Assembly: GCF_002879615.1 (NCBI RefSeq)
Contig: NZ_PNRF01000041.1
Span: 1 to 64,000, forward strand
Direction: 5' to 3'
DNA from: Billgrantia endophytica
GTDB taxonomy: Bacteria > Pseudomonadota > Gammaproteobacteria > Pseudomonadales > Halomonadaceae
Length of the DNA stretch: 64,000 bases
Shown here: positions 34,021 through 42,502 of the stretch, piece by piece
Numbering within the stretch: the stretch's first letter is position 1
How the letters are laid out: each line of letters opens with the position of its first letter
Position numbers and translations under genes: made by a program
Notes under the pieces: generated by a model
Told to the model about the DNA's origin: nothing
The model's input: only the letters and a program-made list of their open reading frames with translations
The model's database searches: none

Positions 34021-34623
34021 ATGAACACGATAATCGAAGCCCCCGGCATGGCGACGATACTGCCACTCAGCAAGCGCCTGAAGCAGGCGACTCACGCCCA
34101 CCACGAGCGCGTTGACCAAGGCATCATGGCGCTGCAGCCGTTCGCCAGCCGTGAGGGGTACATGGCGTTCTTGAAGGTCCAGTATCGCTTCCAGCGGCAC
34201 ACCGCATCTCTCTATCACGATCCCGCGCTTGCCGAGTGGATCACCGACCTGCCGGAACGCTGCCGATTCCCCGCCATCAAGCAGGATTGCGAGGATCTCG
34301 GCGTTGATACCGAGGCCCTGGATGGGCCGCAAGGGCCTGAAATAGCGACTCTGCCCGAAGCGCTGGGCTGGCTCTACGTCAACGAAGGTTCCAACCTGGG
34401 GGCGGCTTTCCTGCTCAAGTACGCCGCCGCGCTGGAACTGACTCGGGAATTCGGTGCCAGGCACCTGGCGCCCAGCGATTCGGGACGTGGGGCCCACTGG
34501 CGTCAATTCACCGCGCAACTCGATGCCATAGAGCTCACCGAAGAACAGCAACGGATTGCGATCAAGGGCGCTCAAGACGCCTTTGCCCATGTCGAGGCCC
34601 TGGCGGCCACTCGCATGGGCTGA
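34021..34623 (+). CDS. Biliverdin-producing heme oxygenase
   Basis: This 200-residue protein of the bacterial heme oxygenase family (HemO/BphO type) opens heme to release iron. LKQATHAHHERVD carries the proximal His (His28 by the usual T-x3-H spacing), and LGWLYVNEGSNLGAAFLLK matches the distal helix with its Gly-rich kink. ATG 34021 has GAGGAATGGA directly before it. It follows the sigma/anti-sigma pair behind its own Fur-like box, so it supplies intracellular iron from heme brought in by the Has system. Confidence 0.88.
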   Translation: MNTIIEAPGMATILPLSKRLKQATHAHHERVDQGIMALQPFASREGYMAFLKVQYRFQRHTASLYHDPALAEWITDLPERCRFPAIKQDCEDLGVDTEALDGPQGPEIATLPEALGWLYVNEGSNLGAAFLLKYAAALELTREFGARHLAPSDSGRGAHWRQFTAQLDAIELTEEQQRIAIKGAQDAFAHVEALAATRMG

Positions 34624-34696
34624 AGCATCGGTTGCGGCCCATGACCATGCGCGTCGCAACCTCCGATAACGATTGCAAGGTACGCAGGAAACAGCA

Positions 34697-35056
34697 ATGA
34701 AACACACCATTCGGTGGGGCATGGCGACGCTCGTCGCCATGCTGCTGCCTGGCTCGCTTGCGTTGTTGCGCTGGTGGGCGGCTTGTCTTTTCTTCCTGGT
34801 AGTGGCCGGTCTGTCGATGCTGACGTATGGCTTGGCCAATGGATGGCCTGGCATGGCCTTTCTCACCCTGTTGATCGTCATGGGCGCGCTGCTTGGCCTA
34901 TACGGTCTCGCGGTGTCGGTGGCGCTGCTGATCGTCGTCGAACACGCTCGGTGCGATAGTCCTTCGAGCAGTCCGACGAGTCCACTACATGCTCAAGCGA
35001 ATTCATATGCCACCACAGTGGGCGCTATCGATCATCGAGAGAACGTCAACATCTGA
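34697..35056 (+). CDS. Small membrane protein downstream of heme oxygenase, unknown function
   Basis: This 119-residue protein has three hydrophobic segments and a hydrophilic tail ending ATTVGAIDHRENVNI. ATG 34697 follows AAGGTACGCAGGAAAC. Resemblance to small DUF proteins near iron-uptake genes is possible, but I do not recognise the family. Parts of this gene are duplicated: the 5'-middle at 35890-35952 and the 3' end with trailer at 42340-42403, in both cases next to iron genes. Confidence 0.6.
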   Translation: MKHTIRWGMATLVAMLLPGSLALLRWWAACLFFLVVAGLSMLTYGLANGWPGMAFLTLLIVMGALLGLYGLAVSVALLIVVEHARCDSPSSSPTSPLHAQANSYATTVGAIDHRENVNI

Positions 35057-35147
35057 TGGCCGTGCCGAGATCTGTTTTATCAGCTTCGTGATAAGAGGAC
35101 TGAGTCAGCCAGCGCGGCGAACCGGGCCTCGGTCTTGCTGTTAAGAA

Positions 35148-35163
35148 GTAACCTATAAGTTAC
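35148..35163. promoter_or_regulatory. Operator-like palindrome before higBA
   Basis: GTAAC-CTATAA-GTTAC is a perfect inverted repeat whose centre supplies a TATAAG/CTATAA -10-like hexamer, nine bases before the toxin ATG. This layout is typical of an autoregulated toxin-antitoxin promoter. Confidence 0.5.
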
Positions 35164-35171
35164 CATTGAAA

Positions 35172-35500
35172 ATGAAAATCAAGCTTCAAGAGTTTCTACG
35201 AAACGACGGCACCAGTCCCTACCGGGAGTGGTTCGATGAGCTTGATGCCCAGGCCGCCGCAAAAGTGGCTACTGCCGTATACCGTATGTCGATGGGTAAC
35301 ACCTCAAACATCAAGTGGTTCGAGGGGATCGGGAGTACCGTATTGACTGGGGGCCTGGGTATCGCATCTATCTGGCCAGGGAAGGGGAGCAGATGATCAT
35401 CTTATTCGGTGGAGGCACCAAGAAACGGCAGCAAGCGGATATTGAGAATGCCAAAGCGCTTCGCGATGAGTACAAGCGACGTAATCGAAAGGCGAAGTAA
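35172..35500 (+). pseudogene. RelE/ParE-superfamily toxin (HigB-like) with a frameshift
   Basis: The first half (MKIKLQEFLRNDGTSPYREW, then NIKWFEGIG) and second half (EYRIDWGPGYRIYLAR, ILFGGGTKKRQQADIENA) together match the ~110-residue phage-derived Gp49-like/HI1419 toxins. They are in different frames: one G appears lost near 35331-35336 (GGGAGT where GGGGAGT would restore the frame). The toxin is probably dead while the antitoxin downstream is intact. A sequencing slip in the G-run is the alternative. Confidence 0.82.
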
Positions 35501-35515
35501 AGAAGGAGAGCGAGC

Positions 35516-35839
35516 ATGGCTCTGACCCGAGATTTCAAGGTAACTATTGCCGCGCGTGCCGAGTGCGACCCGGACTTTGCCAAAGCCATGCTGGATGAGG
35601 CAATCACCTTGTTTCTCAATGGCGAACCTGATACAGCACGTCTGCTGCTGCGCGGTCTAGTTAACGCGACGGTAGGGTTCGAGGGGTTAGCCGAAGACAC
35701 TGGCAAGCCCAGCAAGAGCTTGCATCGAATGCTGTCCCCGTCTGGAAACCCCAGCATGGATAACCTGGCCGCGATTGTCGGCGCAGTTCGCAAGGTGCTC
35801 AAGGTCAATCTGGAAGTGCATGCCGTCAGCGCGGCATGA
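35516..35839 (+). CDS. HigA-like antitoxin (HI1420 family)
   Basis: This 107-residue protein has LLRGLVNATVGFEGLAEDTG, LHRMLSPSGNPSMDNLAAIV and VLKVNLEV, the standard helix-turn-helix antitoxin partner of Gp49-like toxins. GAAGGAGAG precedes ATG 35516, and the toxin reading ends 16 bases earlier. It seems intact even though its toxin is frameshifted. Confidence 0.87.
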   Translation: MALTRDFKVTIAARAECDPDFAKAMLDEAITLFLNGEPDTARLLLRGLVNATVGFEGLAEDTGKPSKSLHRMLSPSGNPSMDNLAAIVGAVRKVLKVNLEVHAVSAA

Positions 35840-35889
35840 TACGTTCAACCAGGCCTCTGTAACCATGGCAAGCTCATCTGACGGCGTGA

Positions 35890-35952
35890 TCTTGCTGGCT
35901 CGCTGGCGTTGTTGCGCTAGTGGGTAGCTTGTCTTCTTGGCAGTGGCCACTA
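35890..35952 (+). repeat. Partial copy of the small membrane gene
   Basis: About 63 bases (including GGCTCGCTGGCGTTGTTGCG) are a diverged copy of 34743-34808 in the small membrane protein gene, with stops. The HigBA pair therefore lies between a whole and a partial copy of the same sequence. Confidence 0.75.
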
Positions 35953-35960
35953 CTGTGGAC

Positions 35961-35988
35961 AGGCCGCCAGGGTTATCCCTGGCGGCCT
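35961..35988. terminator. Perfect 12-bp stem-loop between convergent genes
   Basis: AGGCCGCCAGGG pairs with CCCTGGCGGCCT around a TTAT loop, 18 bases downstream (minus strand) of the YVTN protein stop at 36006 and downstream of higA on the plus strand. It probably terminates transcription from both sides. Confidence 0.7.
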
Positions 35989-36005
35989 GTTCGTCTGTCT
36001 TGGGC

Positions 36006-37397
36006 CTACTGGAGAGCGCTGGGCGCGATCCGGCGGATATGATCGCCCTGTGGATCGTCTTCGCCGCGTGACTTGTTGACCGCGAACACGTTGCCCTTGC
36101 CGTCCTCATGCACGTGATTGGGAAAGGTGCCGCCGTCGAGGTTGGCGACGATCTGCCCCTCGCGGTCGAGCACGGTGACGGTGCCGGACGCACGGTTGCT
36201 GACGTAGGCCAGTCCGGTGGCGGTGTCGAAGGCCACGTTCAGCGGGCCGGCGCCGACCGGGACGTCATGCACGATCTCACCCGACGCCAGGTCGACGTAC
36301 AGCAGGTTGTCGGAGCCCTGCGAGGCGACCAGCAGCCGTTCGCTCTCGGCGTCGTAGGCCACGCCGGAGGCCCTGTTGGCATTGGCCAGCCGGACCACTT
36401 TCTCCACGCTGTCGTTCTCGGTGTCGATGACCACGGCCTCGGGGGTGTTGAGGCTGACGGTGAACAGCCGGCCGCTTTCCTCGTCCAGTTCCAGACTCAT
36501 CGGCACGAACCTCTCGCCGCGCAGCGCCGATGCGATCTCGATGTTGGTGATGAAGTCGAGCGAGGTGGCGTCGAACACCGAGATGTAGTTCTCTCCGGTC
36601 GCCGAGACGTAGGCCTTGCCGCGCTGCGTGTCGACGATCACGTCGCGGGAGTGCGGCACCGTGCCGATGTCGAACTGCTTGACCAGCGACAGATCGGACT
36701 GGCGGTAGACGGAGATCGTGTCCTCACGGGTATTGGTGATCCAGACGTTGTCGTTGGCGTCGTCCACGCCGACGCCGTATGTCGCGAACACCCGCTGGTC
36801 GTCGTATCCCGGCACCTGCTCCGGCGTGGCCTGGGCGAGGACCTCCAGCGTGTGCGGATCGACCTTCAGCAGCGCCGATTCGGTGACCGGTGGTCGGCCG
36901 ACGGCCGAGGTGACGAACAGGGCGTCGCTTCCGGCACTGTAGGCGGTCTGATACAGGCCCTGGGGCAGCGGCGCCTCGGCGACGTCGAAGCGATCCTCGC
37001 CCGACAGCGGCACCTGGGGGGATATCTTCAGCTCGACGATCCGCGCGGCCGAGGGATTGGACGCCCTGAGCACGATCGGGTGGCGTCCCGGCACGGCGTC
37101 CTCCGGCAGCGTGAACGTGCCGCTCAAGCCGCCCTCGGCGTCGGCGACGTAGGGCTCCGGGTTGAGCACGGTATCGCCTCGCGAGAGCGTTATTTCCTGC
37201 CCCGGCGTGAAGTCGCGGCCGATGAATTCGACCTCGCTGCCGGCGACGATCAGCGGCGTGGTGGGCCGCACGTTGCCGCGGAAGTCCGGATCGGGCGCGT
37301 CGAAGTCCTGCGCGGAAGCTGACGTGGTGAAGGCGCAGAGCGCCAGGGCCAGCATGGCCAGGCGCGGTGCGCGATCGGGATGACACTGTGGTTGCAT
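36006..37397 (-). CDS. Secreted YVTN beta-propeller protein, YncE-like
   Basis: This 463-residue protein has a signal peptide (LAMLALALCAFTTSASAQ), an Ig-like N-terminal part (DFTPGQEITLSRGD) and a seven-blade YVTN-type propeller (VWITNTREDTISVY, AYVSATGENYISVFD, AYVSNRASGTVTVLD). E. coli yncE, of the same type, sits next to the TonB receptor gene yncD. Here the gene ends an operon headed by a FepA-type receptor. ATG 37397 is preceded by GGAGAGAG. Function is unknown; a periplasmic scaffold or chaperone for iron chelates is a guess. Confidence 0.85.
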   Translation of the reverse strand: MQPQCHPDRAPRLAMLALALCAFTTSASAQDFDAPDPDFRGNVRPTTPLIVAGSEVEFIGRDFTPGQEITLSRGDTVLNPEPYVADAEGGLSGTFTLPEDAVPGRHPIVLRASNPSAARIVELKISPQVPLSGEDRFDVAEAPLPQGLYQTAYSAGSDALFVTSAVGRPPVTESALLKVDPHTLEVLAQATPEQVPGYDDQRVFATYGVGVDDANDNVWITNTREDTISVYRQSDLSLVKQFDIGTVPHSRDVIVDTQRGKAYVSATGENYISVFDATSLDFITNIEIASALRGERFVPMSLELDEESGRLFTVSLNTPEAVVIDTENDSVEKVVRLANANRASGVAYDAESERLLVASQGSDNLLYVDLASGEIVHDVPVGAGPLNVAFDTATGLAYVSNRASGTVTVLDREGQIVANLDGGTFPNHVHEDGKGNVFAVNKSRGEDDPQGDHIRRIAPSALQ

Positions 37398-37537
37398 GGG
37401 ACTCTCTCCATGGGTCGATGAGCCGGACGGGGCACGGCGGAGGGTTGTGACGAGGGTTGCGACGGGGTTGTGATGAGAGCTGCCTGGGTCGGCATCGTCA
37501 TGACGGATGCCTGGATAGCGGGTGCAGGCGACGCGCT

Positions 37538-38863
37538 TCATGGCTGGCTGCCAATGAGCGCTGTGCCGAATCGGGGCAGGGGACGCCAGCCGCCCGGCCC
37601 GACGATGCGGCCCGGCTCGCGCAGCAGGGCGTCGAGCGCACCGGCCGCCGTCGCCTGCGCATCGTCCGCGCGCAGCGGGTGGGCGCAGCCGGACCACAGC
37701 AGCATCTGCACCACCTGGTTGAGCAGGCCGGGGGCGTCACGGAACGCCGCCAGTGCACGCAACTGCGCGAAGTCGTGCGGTCCCTCCGCCAGCGCTCGCA
37801 GTACCGGATCGAACAGCTCGGCGGGGCCGGGAACGCGACCTATGCGGGTGTCGAACGTGAGGCCTCCCGCGGTGGGAGCCCCGGGCAGGGCCGCCAGCCG
37901 CAGCGTGTCGAGCGCCCGCAGATGGCGCTCCGGCGACAGCGCTGCCGGGGCACGCTGGTAGAGGTCGCGGCGCAGGCTCTGGTTGCGGGCGATGTCCTTG
38001 AAGGTTTCGGCCAGCGGCACCGAGCGCAGCTCGCGCAGCAGCGCCTGCGCATCGCCGGGCAGCGACAGCGCGTCGATGTTCTCCACCGGCGTCGCGCTGC
38101 CGAGATAGGCGCAATCGATGGTGGCGAAGGCGCGGATGGTGTCGGCGACGTGTTGCGGCTGCCAGCTCTCGACGAGGAATTCGTGCGCCAGGTAGGCGGG
38201 GTCTTCATGTTCCAGTGCCTCGAGCTGGCGCGCGATGCCCGGGTGCTCGGCGAGATAGCCGCTGCCGGCATCGGCCAGCCGGCGCACGAACGCCAGTGCC
38301 GCCCTGGCCTTGTCGGCGGCATTGTCGGGAAGATGCCGGGCGAACTCACGCATCAGCTTGCCGAGCGCGGCGAGCGACGAGGCTCCCGGGTGGGTCATGT
38401 AGCCGACATGGGCGATGCCCTCCGGCTTCAGCCGGCGCCGAACGAACTCGAGCATGCCCTGACGAACGTCGTCCGCGACCCACGCCCAGACCCCGTGGGT
38501 GACGATGAAGTCGAAGTGCGCCTCCGCGTCCGCGGCGTCACCGCCGGGATCGCGCAGGTCGCGTGCAATGAACGCGACGTTGGTGATGCCGGCGTCCCTG
38601 GCGATCCCGCGGGCGCGCTCGATCTGCCCGGTGTCGACGTCGATGCCGACGAAGCGCCCGGACGGATTGGTCGCCGCCGCCAGCAACACGTTCAGGCCGC
38701 CGCCGCAGCCCAGCTCGCACCAGGTATATGGCGTCGATATGTCGGGGGCGGCGTATCCCAGCGCCGTGACCGTCGCGTGCAGCCATAGCGGCATGGTCTC
38801 GCGATGGAAGTGGTCGGGGTAGGGCACGTCGAGGGCAATGGGCCCGTGAGGGATCGGCGTCAT
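37538..38863 (-). CDS. SAM-dependent methyltransferase with regulatory domain
   Basis: This 441-residue protein has a class I methyltransferase fold at residues ~30-160 (CELGCGGGLNVLLAA is motif I, RFVGIDVD motif II, DFIVTHGVWAWV). A C-terminal domain of the methyltransferase-regulatory type follows (YLAHEFLVESWQPQHVADTI, LRRDLYQR). The ATG at 38863 overlaps the esterase stop (ATGA), which fixes the start; the frame is open much further upstream but that is antisense shadow. A methyltransferase is unexpected in a siderophore-uptake operon; substrate unknown. Confidence 0.85.
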   Translation of the reverse strand: MTPIPHGPIALDVPYPDHFHRETMPLWLHATVTALGYAAPDISTPYTWCELGCGGGLNVLLAAATNPSGRFVGIDVDTGQIERARGIARDAGITNVAFIARDLRDPGGDAADAEAHFDFIVTHGVWAWVADDVRQGMLEFVRRRLKPEGIAHVGYMTHPGASSLAALGKLMREFARHLPDNAADKARAALAFVRRLADAGSGYLAEHPGIARQLEALEHEDPAYLAHEFLVESWQPQHVADTIRAFATIDCAYLGSATPVENIDALSLPGDAQALLRELRSVPLAETFKDIARNQSLRRDLYQRAPAALSPERHLRALDTLRLAALPGAPTAGGLTFDTRIGRVPGPAELFDPVLRALAEGPHDFAQLRALAAFRDAPGLLNQVVQMLLWSGCAHPLRADDAQATAAGALDALLREPGRIVGPGGWRPLPRFGTALIGSQP

Positions 38864-39858
38864 CGTATCGCTCCCCGTGTATCGCTGCGGTCGGCCACGC
38901 CAGCGACGGTGTGCAGCGTGGCCATCAGCGAAGCGCGGAAGGTGAGGCCGTGAGTCAGTTCCGGAAACTCGCGGTAGTCCACTTCGAGGCCGGGAACCTG
39001 ACGTAATCGCCCGGCGAGATTGGCGGTGGCATCCGAGGGTGCGGCGGCGGTGCGCCGCAGGTGCTCCCGCACCCGAGGGTCGCTCATGTCGCGGTGGCTG
39101 GTGTCGCGGGCGCGCTCGCCGCCGCCCAGGCTCAGCAGTACGCGGGCGGGATGGCCGGCGCCGTGGGCGATGAAGTGGCGTTCGGGGTCGCCGAGCATCG
39201 CACCGTCCGCCCACCACAGCGACGGGCTGCCGGCGGCATAGGTCTGGAACGCGCCGGTCCGCGTGTACAGCGTATGCAGCGCGAACAGCCCGGCCAGTGA
39301 ATGCCCCCATAGCGTCTGCCGCCCGGGGTCGGTCGCGACCCGGCGTGCCAGCTCCGGGCGTATCCGTCGTTCGATGATCTCGAGGAAGGCGTTCGCTCCA
39401 CCACCGCGGCGCTCCCCCGGTGTGTCCGCATTCTCGCGGCTGTCGGCGGCGAAGGTGTAGTCGCGGGTGCGACTGGGGTCGATGCGCCGGTCGTTGTCGT
39501 AACCGACGAATACCAGCACTTGCGGTTCCGGCTGCGCCGCCAGTTCCTCCAGCAGCGCTGCATCGAACTCCATCAGCGCGGCATTGCCGTCGAGCATCCA
39601 CAATGCCGGGAATCCCGTGGCCGGCACGGGGCGATGCGGAATTCCCAGGGTCACCCGCCAGCGACGCTGAGCGTCCGCGCTGTCCACGGTGAACGACTCG
39701 AACCGATAATGCTCCGGCGATTCGTCGAGCACGGTATGGCCGATGCGCCGGTCGGGATCGCTCTGTTGCGCCGAGGCGCCGCTGCACAGGGCGAAGGTGA
39801 ACACGGTGAGCAGGGCCGCGCGCAGTGCGCGCGGCGTGGCGGATCGTCTCGGGTGCAT
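38860..39858 (-). CDS. Periplasmic siderophore esterase, IroE/PfeE-like
   Basis: This 332-residue alpha/beta hydrolase of the esterase D/Fes family has a signal peptide (LLTVFTFALCSGASAQ). GHSLAG carries the nucleophile Ser187, and ELTHG near residue 305 supplies the His. Secreted relatives (IroE, PfeE) hydrolyse enterobactin or salmochelin in the periplasm to free iron. It follows the FepA-type receptor by 21 bases and overlaps the methyltransferase gene. The role is inferred from family and position. Confidence 0.87.
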   Translation of the reverse strand: MHPRRSATPRALRAALLTVFTFALCSGASAQQSDPDRRIGHTVLDESPEHYRFESFTVDSADAQRRWRVTLGIPHRPVPATGFPALWMLDGNAALMEFDAALLEELAAQPEPQVLVFVGYDNDRRIDPSRTRDYTFAADSRENADTPGERRGGGANAFLEIIERRIRPELARRVATDPGRQTLWGHSLAGLFALHTLYTRTGAFQTYAAGSPSLWWADGAMLGDPERHFIAHGAGHPARVLLSLGGGERARDTSHRDMSDPRVREHLRRTAAAPSDATANLAGRLRQVPGLEVDYREFPELTHGLTFRASLMATLHTVAGVADRSDTRGAIR

Positions 39859-39879
39859 GCAGGCAAGCTCTCCGGGCGC

Positions 39880-42114
39880 TCAGAAACCGACGTTCATCGA
39901 CAGGAAATAGGCGCGGCCCGGTTCGTTGTAGGTGGACGCGCCGGCCCCGCCACTGTTGTCCTCGCGGAACAGGCGCTTGTCGAACAGGTTGTCGATGCCG
40001 GCGCCGAGGGTGACGTTGTCGGTGAGGTAGTAATGGGCGCTCAACCCCCACACGCTGTAGGGGTCGCGCTCGTTCAGCGCCTCGCCGGACTGGGGGCCGC
40101 CGAGTATCGTCTGTGTCGGTGGTTCCTGCTTGCCATACAACGTGCCGGTGAATAGCAGCGACAGGTCGTCGGTGGGCCGCCAGTCGAGGGAGGTGTTGAG
40201 GGTGTAGCGGGGGATGATCGACAGCGGCTGGCCGGTTTCCTGGTTCTCGTTCTCGATCATGTAGGTGAGGTTGTTGTCCCAACTGAGCGTGCGGCCCCTG
40301 TCGCCGAGCAGCGGAACCCTGAGGTTGCCTTCGAACCCGCTGACCACCGCCTTGGGTGCGTTCTCCCACTGGAACACGCCGCCGTTGTCGGCGGCGGTGC
40401 GTCCGACCTCGTCCAGGCCCGCCTGGATGCGGTTCTTGTAGTCGTTGTGGAAGTAGGTCAGCGAGGCGTGGTAACCGCGGTCGGCCCACTCGATGCCGAT
40501 TTCCTTGTTGAGGCTGGTCTCGGGATCGAGATCGGCGTTGCCGAGGATGTAGCAGCCTCCGCCCTGGTTGCCGGTATAGCCGTACGGGCAGCCGTTGCCC
40601 ATCGTGTAATACAGATAGTTGGGATTGGACTGGTAGAGGTTCGGCGCCTTGAAGGCACGCGCCACGCCGCCCTTGACGATGACGGTATCGCTGACCATGA
40701 ACTGCGCGTTGAGGCTGGGGCTGAGGTGGTGGCCGAACTGGCTATGGTGGTCGAAGCGCAGGCCCGGGGTGAGGGTCCAGCGCTCGCCCAGGTAGATATT
40801 GTTCTCGACGAAGGCAGCGCTCAGCGTGGCGTCGGCCTTGCCGTCCTGACTCTCCGTATCGACACCGGGAATTGCACCGCCCCAGTTGATCGCGCCCATG
40901 ACCGAGTATGGATCCTCGAGCCGGCTCTCGCGGTGCTCGAAGCCCAGCGTCCAGACGTGCTCGACGCCGCCCAGGGTGGTCGGCACGTTCACCTCGCCGT
41001 CCAGGCTGTAGTTGCGTAGGCGCGAGGTGGACCACTCGTCGGTGGTGTCGATGCTGCCCTCGGCGCCGCCGGCCAGCCCCTCGTTGAGGCGCGAGTTGTT
41101 GGTACCCTCGAAGGCCAGGCTCAGGCGCGAGGCGTTGTCGCCCCAGGTGCCGCGGTGGGTGATGGCGGCGGTGTTGCGGTACATGCGGTTGGTCTCTTCG
41201 CCGGCATTGGCCAGTTCCGTCAGCAGGTCGCTGCCAGTCCCGCTGACCGCGCGATCGCCGGCGTAGATGTTGCCCTGGCGGCTGGTGCCGGCCTCGAATT
41301 CGAGTACATGGTCGGCATCGACGTCCCAGCGCAGCAGGGCGTTGACGTCGCGGTTGCGTACGCCCTCGCGGCCGGCCGGTGGCGTGCTGCCGGTGGCGTG
41401 ATCGGCGTTGAGGTCGAGGGAGTCGGCGTCGGTCTTGTTGACGTTGCCGTACAGGCGGAACGACAGGCTGTCGGCCAGCGGGCCGCTCAAGGTGAAGCCC
41501 GCGCGCTGGCTGCTGCCTTCCTCGCCGTGTTCGGGCATCTTCCCGTACAGGCTCAGCGAGCCGCTGAACTCGTCGGTCGGGCGCTTGGTGATGATGTTGA
41601 TCACCCCGCCCGAGGCGCCGGAGCCATAGCGTGCCGCCGCCGGGCCGCGCAGCACTTCGATCCGCTCCACCGCCTCGACCGGCACCCAGTTGGTGTCGCC
41701 GCGGGTGTTGCGTTCGCCGCTGCGGCCCATGCGGATCGAGTCGCGTGAGCCGACCGGTTTGCCGTCGATCAGGATCAGCGTATTCTCCGGGCCCATGCCG
41801 CGCAGGTCGATCTGGCGGTTGTTGCCGTACTGGCCGGAAGCGCTGTTGCCGGTCAGGTTGACGCCGGGCATGGTGCGGATCAGATCGGACAGGTCGTTGG
41901 CGGGTGGGCGGCGCTCGATGTCCTCGGCGGTGATGGTCGAGGAACCCAACGCCTGGCGGGCAATGGCCTCGGCGGTGACGTAGAGCGTGTCGAGGGAGGT
42001 GGTGCTCTCTTCCTCTTCGCTTCCGGACGTTTGTGCGGCGAGTGGAGGCGAGAATGCCAGCGCGATGGCGACGGACAGCGTGGAAAGTGCATAGGGAGAG
42101 GCGATGGAAGGCAT
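39880..42114 (-). CDS. fepA: FepA/PfeA-type TonB-dependent catecholate siderophore receptor
   Basis: This 744-residue outer-membrane receptor has a signal peptide ending in LAAQ and a TonB box-like DTLYVTAEA. The plug domain carries the FepA-family signature (NDLSDLIRTMPGVNLTGNSA, DLRGMGPENTLILIDGKPV, VEAVERIEVLRGPAAARYGS, GGVINIITK), and the beta-barrel ends in aromatic Phe (FLSMNVGF). FepA, PfeA and IroN import ferric enterobactin-type chelates. It heads an operon with an esterase, a methyltransferase and a YVTN protein. A Fur-like box lies at 42208-42226. No STN domain is present, so it does not signal. Confidence 0.88.
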   Translation of the reverse strand: MPSIASPYALSTLSVAIALAFSPPLAAQTSGSEEEESTTSLDTLYVTAEAIARQALGSSTITAEDIERRPPANDLSDLIRTMPGVNLTGNSASGQYGNNRQIDLRGMGPENTLILIDGKPVGSRDSIRMGRSGERNTRGDTNWVPVEAVERIEVLRGPAAARYGSGASGGVINIITKRPTDEFSGSLSLYGKMPEHGEEGSSQRAGFTLSGPLADSLSFRLYGNVNKTDADSLDLNADHATGSTPPAGREGVRNRDVNALLRWDVDADHVLEFEAGTSRQGNIYAGDRAVSGTGSDLLTELANAGEETNRMYRNTAAITHRGTWGDNASRLSLAFEGTNNSRLNEGLAGGAEGSIDTTDEWSTSRLRNYSLDGEVNVPTTLGGVEHVWTLGFEHRESRLEDPYSVMGAINWGGAIPGVDTESQDGKADATLSAAFVENNIYLGERWTLTPGLRFDHHSQFGHHLSPSLNAQFMVSDTVIVKGGVARAFKAPNLYQSNPNYLYYTMGNGCPYGYTGNQGGGCYILGNADLDPETSLNKEIGIEWADRGYHASLTYFHNDYKNRIQAGLDEVGRTAADNGGVFQWENAPKAVVSGFEGNLRVPLLGDRGRTLSWDNNLTYMIENENQETGQPLSIIPRYTLNTSLDWRPTDDLSLLFTGTLYGKQEPPTQTILGGPQSGEALNERDPYSVWGLSAHYYLTDNVTLGAGIDNLFDKRLFREDNSGGAGASTYNEPGRAYFLSMNVGF

Positions 42115-42207
42115 GTGTCGAGTTCCGATAGCAGGCGTTGACCGTCTCGCATGTCGGCGGAGACGAGTAAGGGCGAAACAGGGAAGTGCCGGTTAACGGA
42201 TAGGAAT

Positions 42208-42226
42208 GATAATACTAATGAGAATA
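42208..42226 (-). promoter_or_regulatory. Fur-like box before fepA
   Basis: GATAATACTAATGAGAATA matches the Fur consensus at 13 of 19 positions by eye, in an AT-rich stretch about 95 bases upstream of the receptor start. Confidence 0.6.
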
Positions 42227-42339
42227 TTTAACAATAATGATTGAGATCGACTGCTCCATGGCAACGAGGTCCATGGCAGACTGGCGTGAAGAGGGCTGGG
42301 ACTGAAGCCTAGATGGGAAGAGAAACGATGGTGTCAATG

Positions 42340-42403
42340 GCCACCACAGTGGGCGCTACCGGGCATCGAGAGCACGTCAGCACTTGATGGCCGTGCCGAG
42401 ATC
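42340..42403 (+). repeat. Copy of the 3' end of the small membrane gene
   Basis: Sixty-four bases closely match 35009-35072, covering the last codons (ATTVGA..HRE) and the trailer GATGGCCGTGCCGAGATC of the small membrane gene. Nothing else of that gene is present. The rest of 42227-42502 shows no gene. Confidence 0.85.
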
Positions 42404-42502
42404 GATGTCAGGCGCTCATTGACAGATGACCGGTATTTGCCTGGCCAGCAGCGTGCTCCCTTCGGAGTTGGCAATTCGGGCGTATCGGTGAGAAGGGCGC
42501 AT

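Noticed and set aside
36108-37322. 404-codon open frame on the plus strand across the YVTN gene
   Set aside because: Antisense to a protein with signal peptide and beta-propeller motifs; composition of a shadow frame.
38864-40489. Upstream extension of the methyltransferase frame to 40489
   Set aside because: The extension is Arg/Pro/Gln-rich and overlaps the esterase and receptor genes in the wrong frame. The true start is fixed by the ATGA overlap at 38863.
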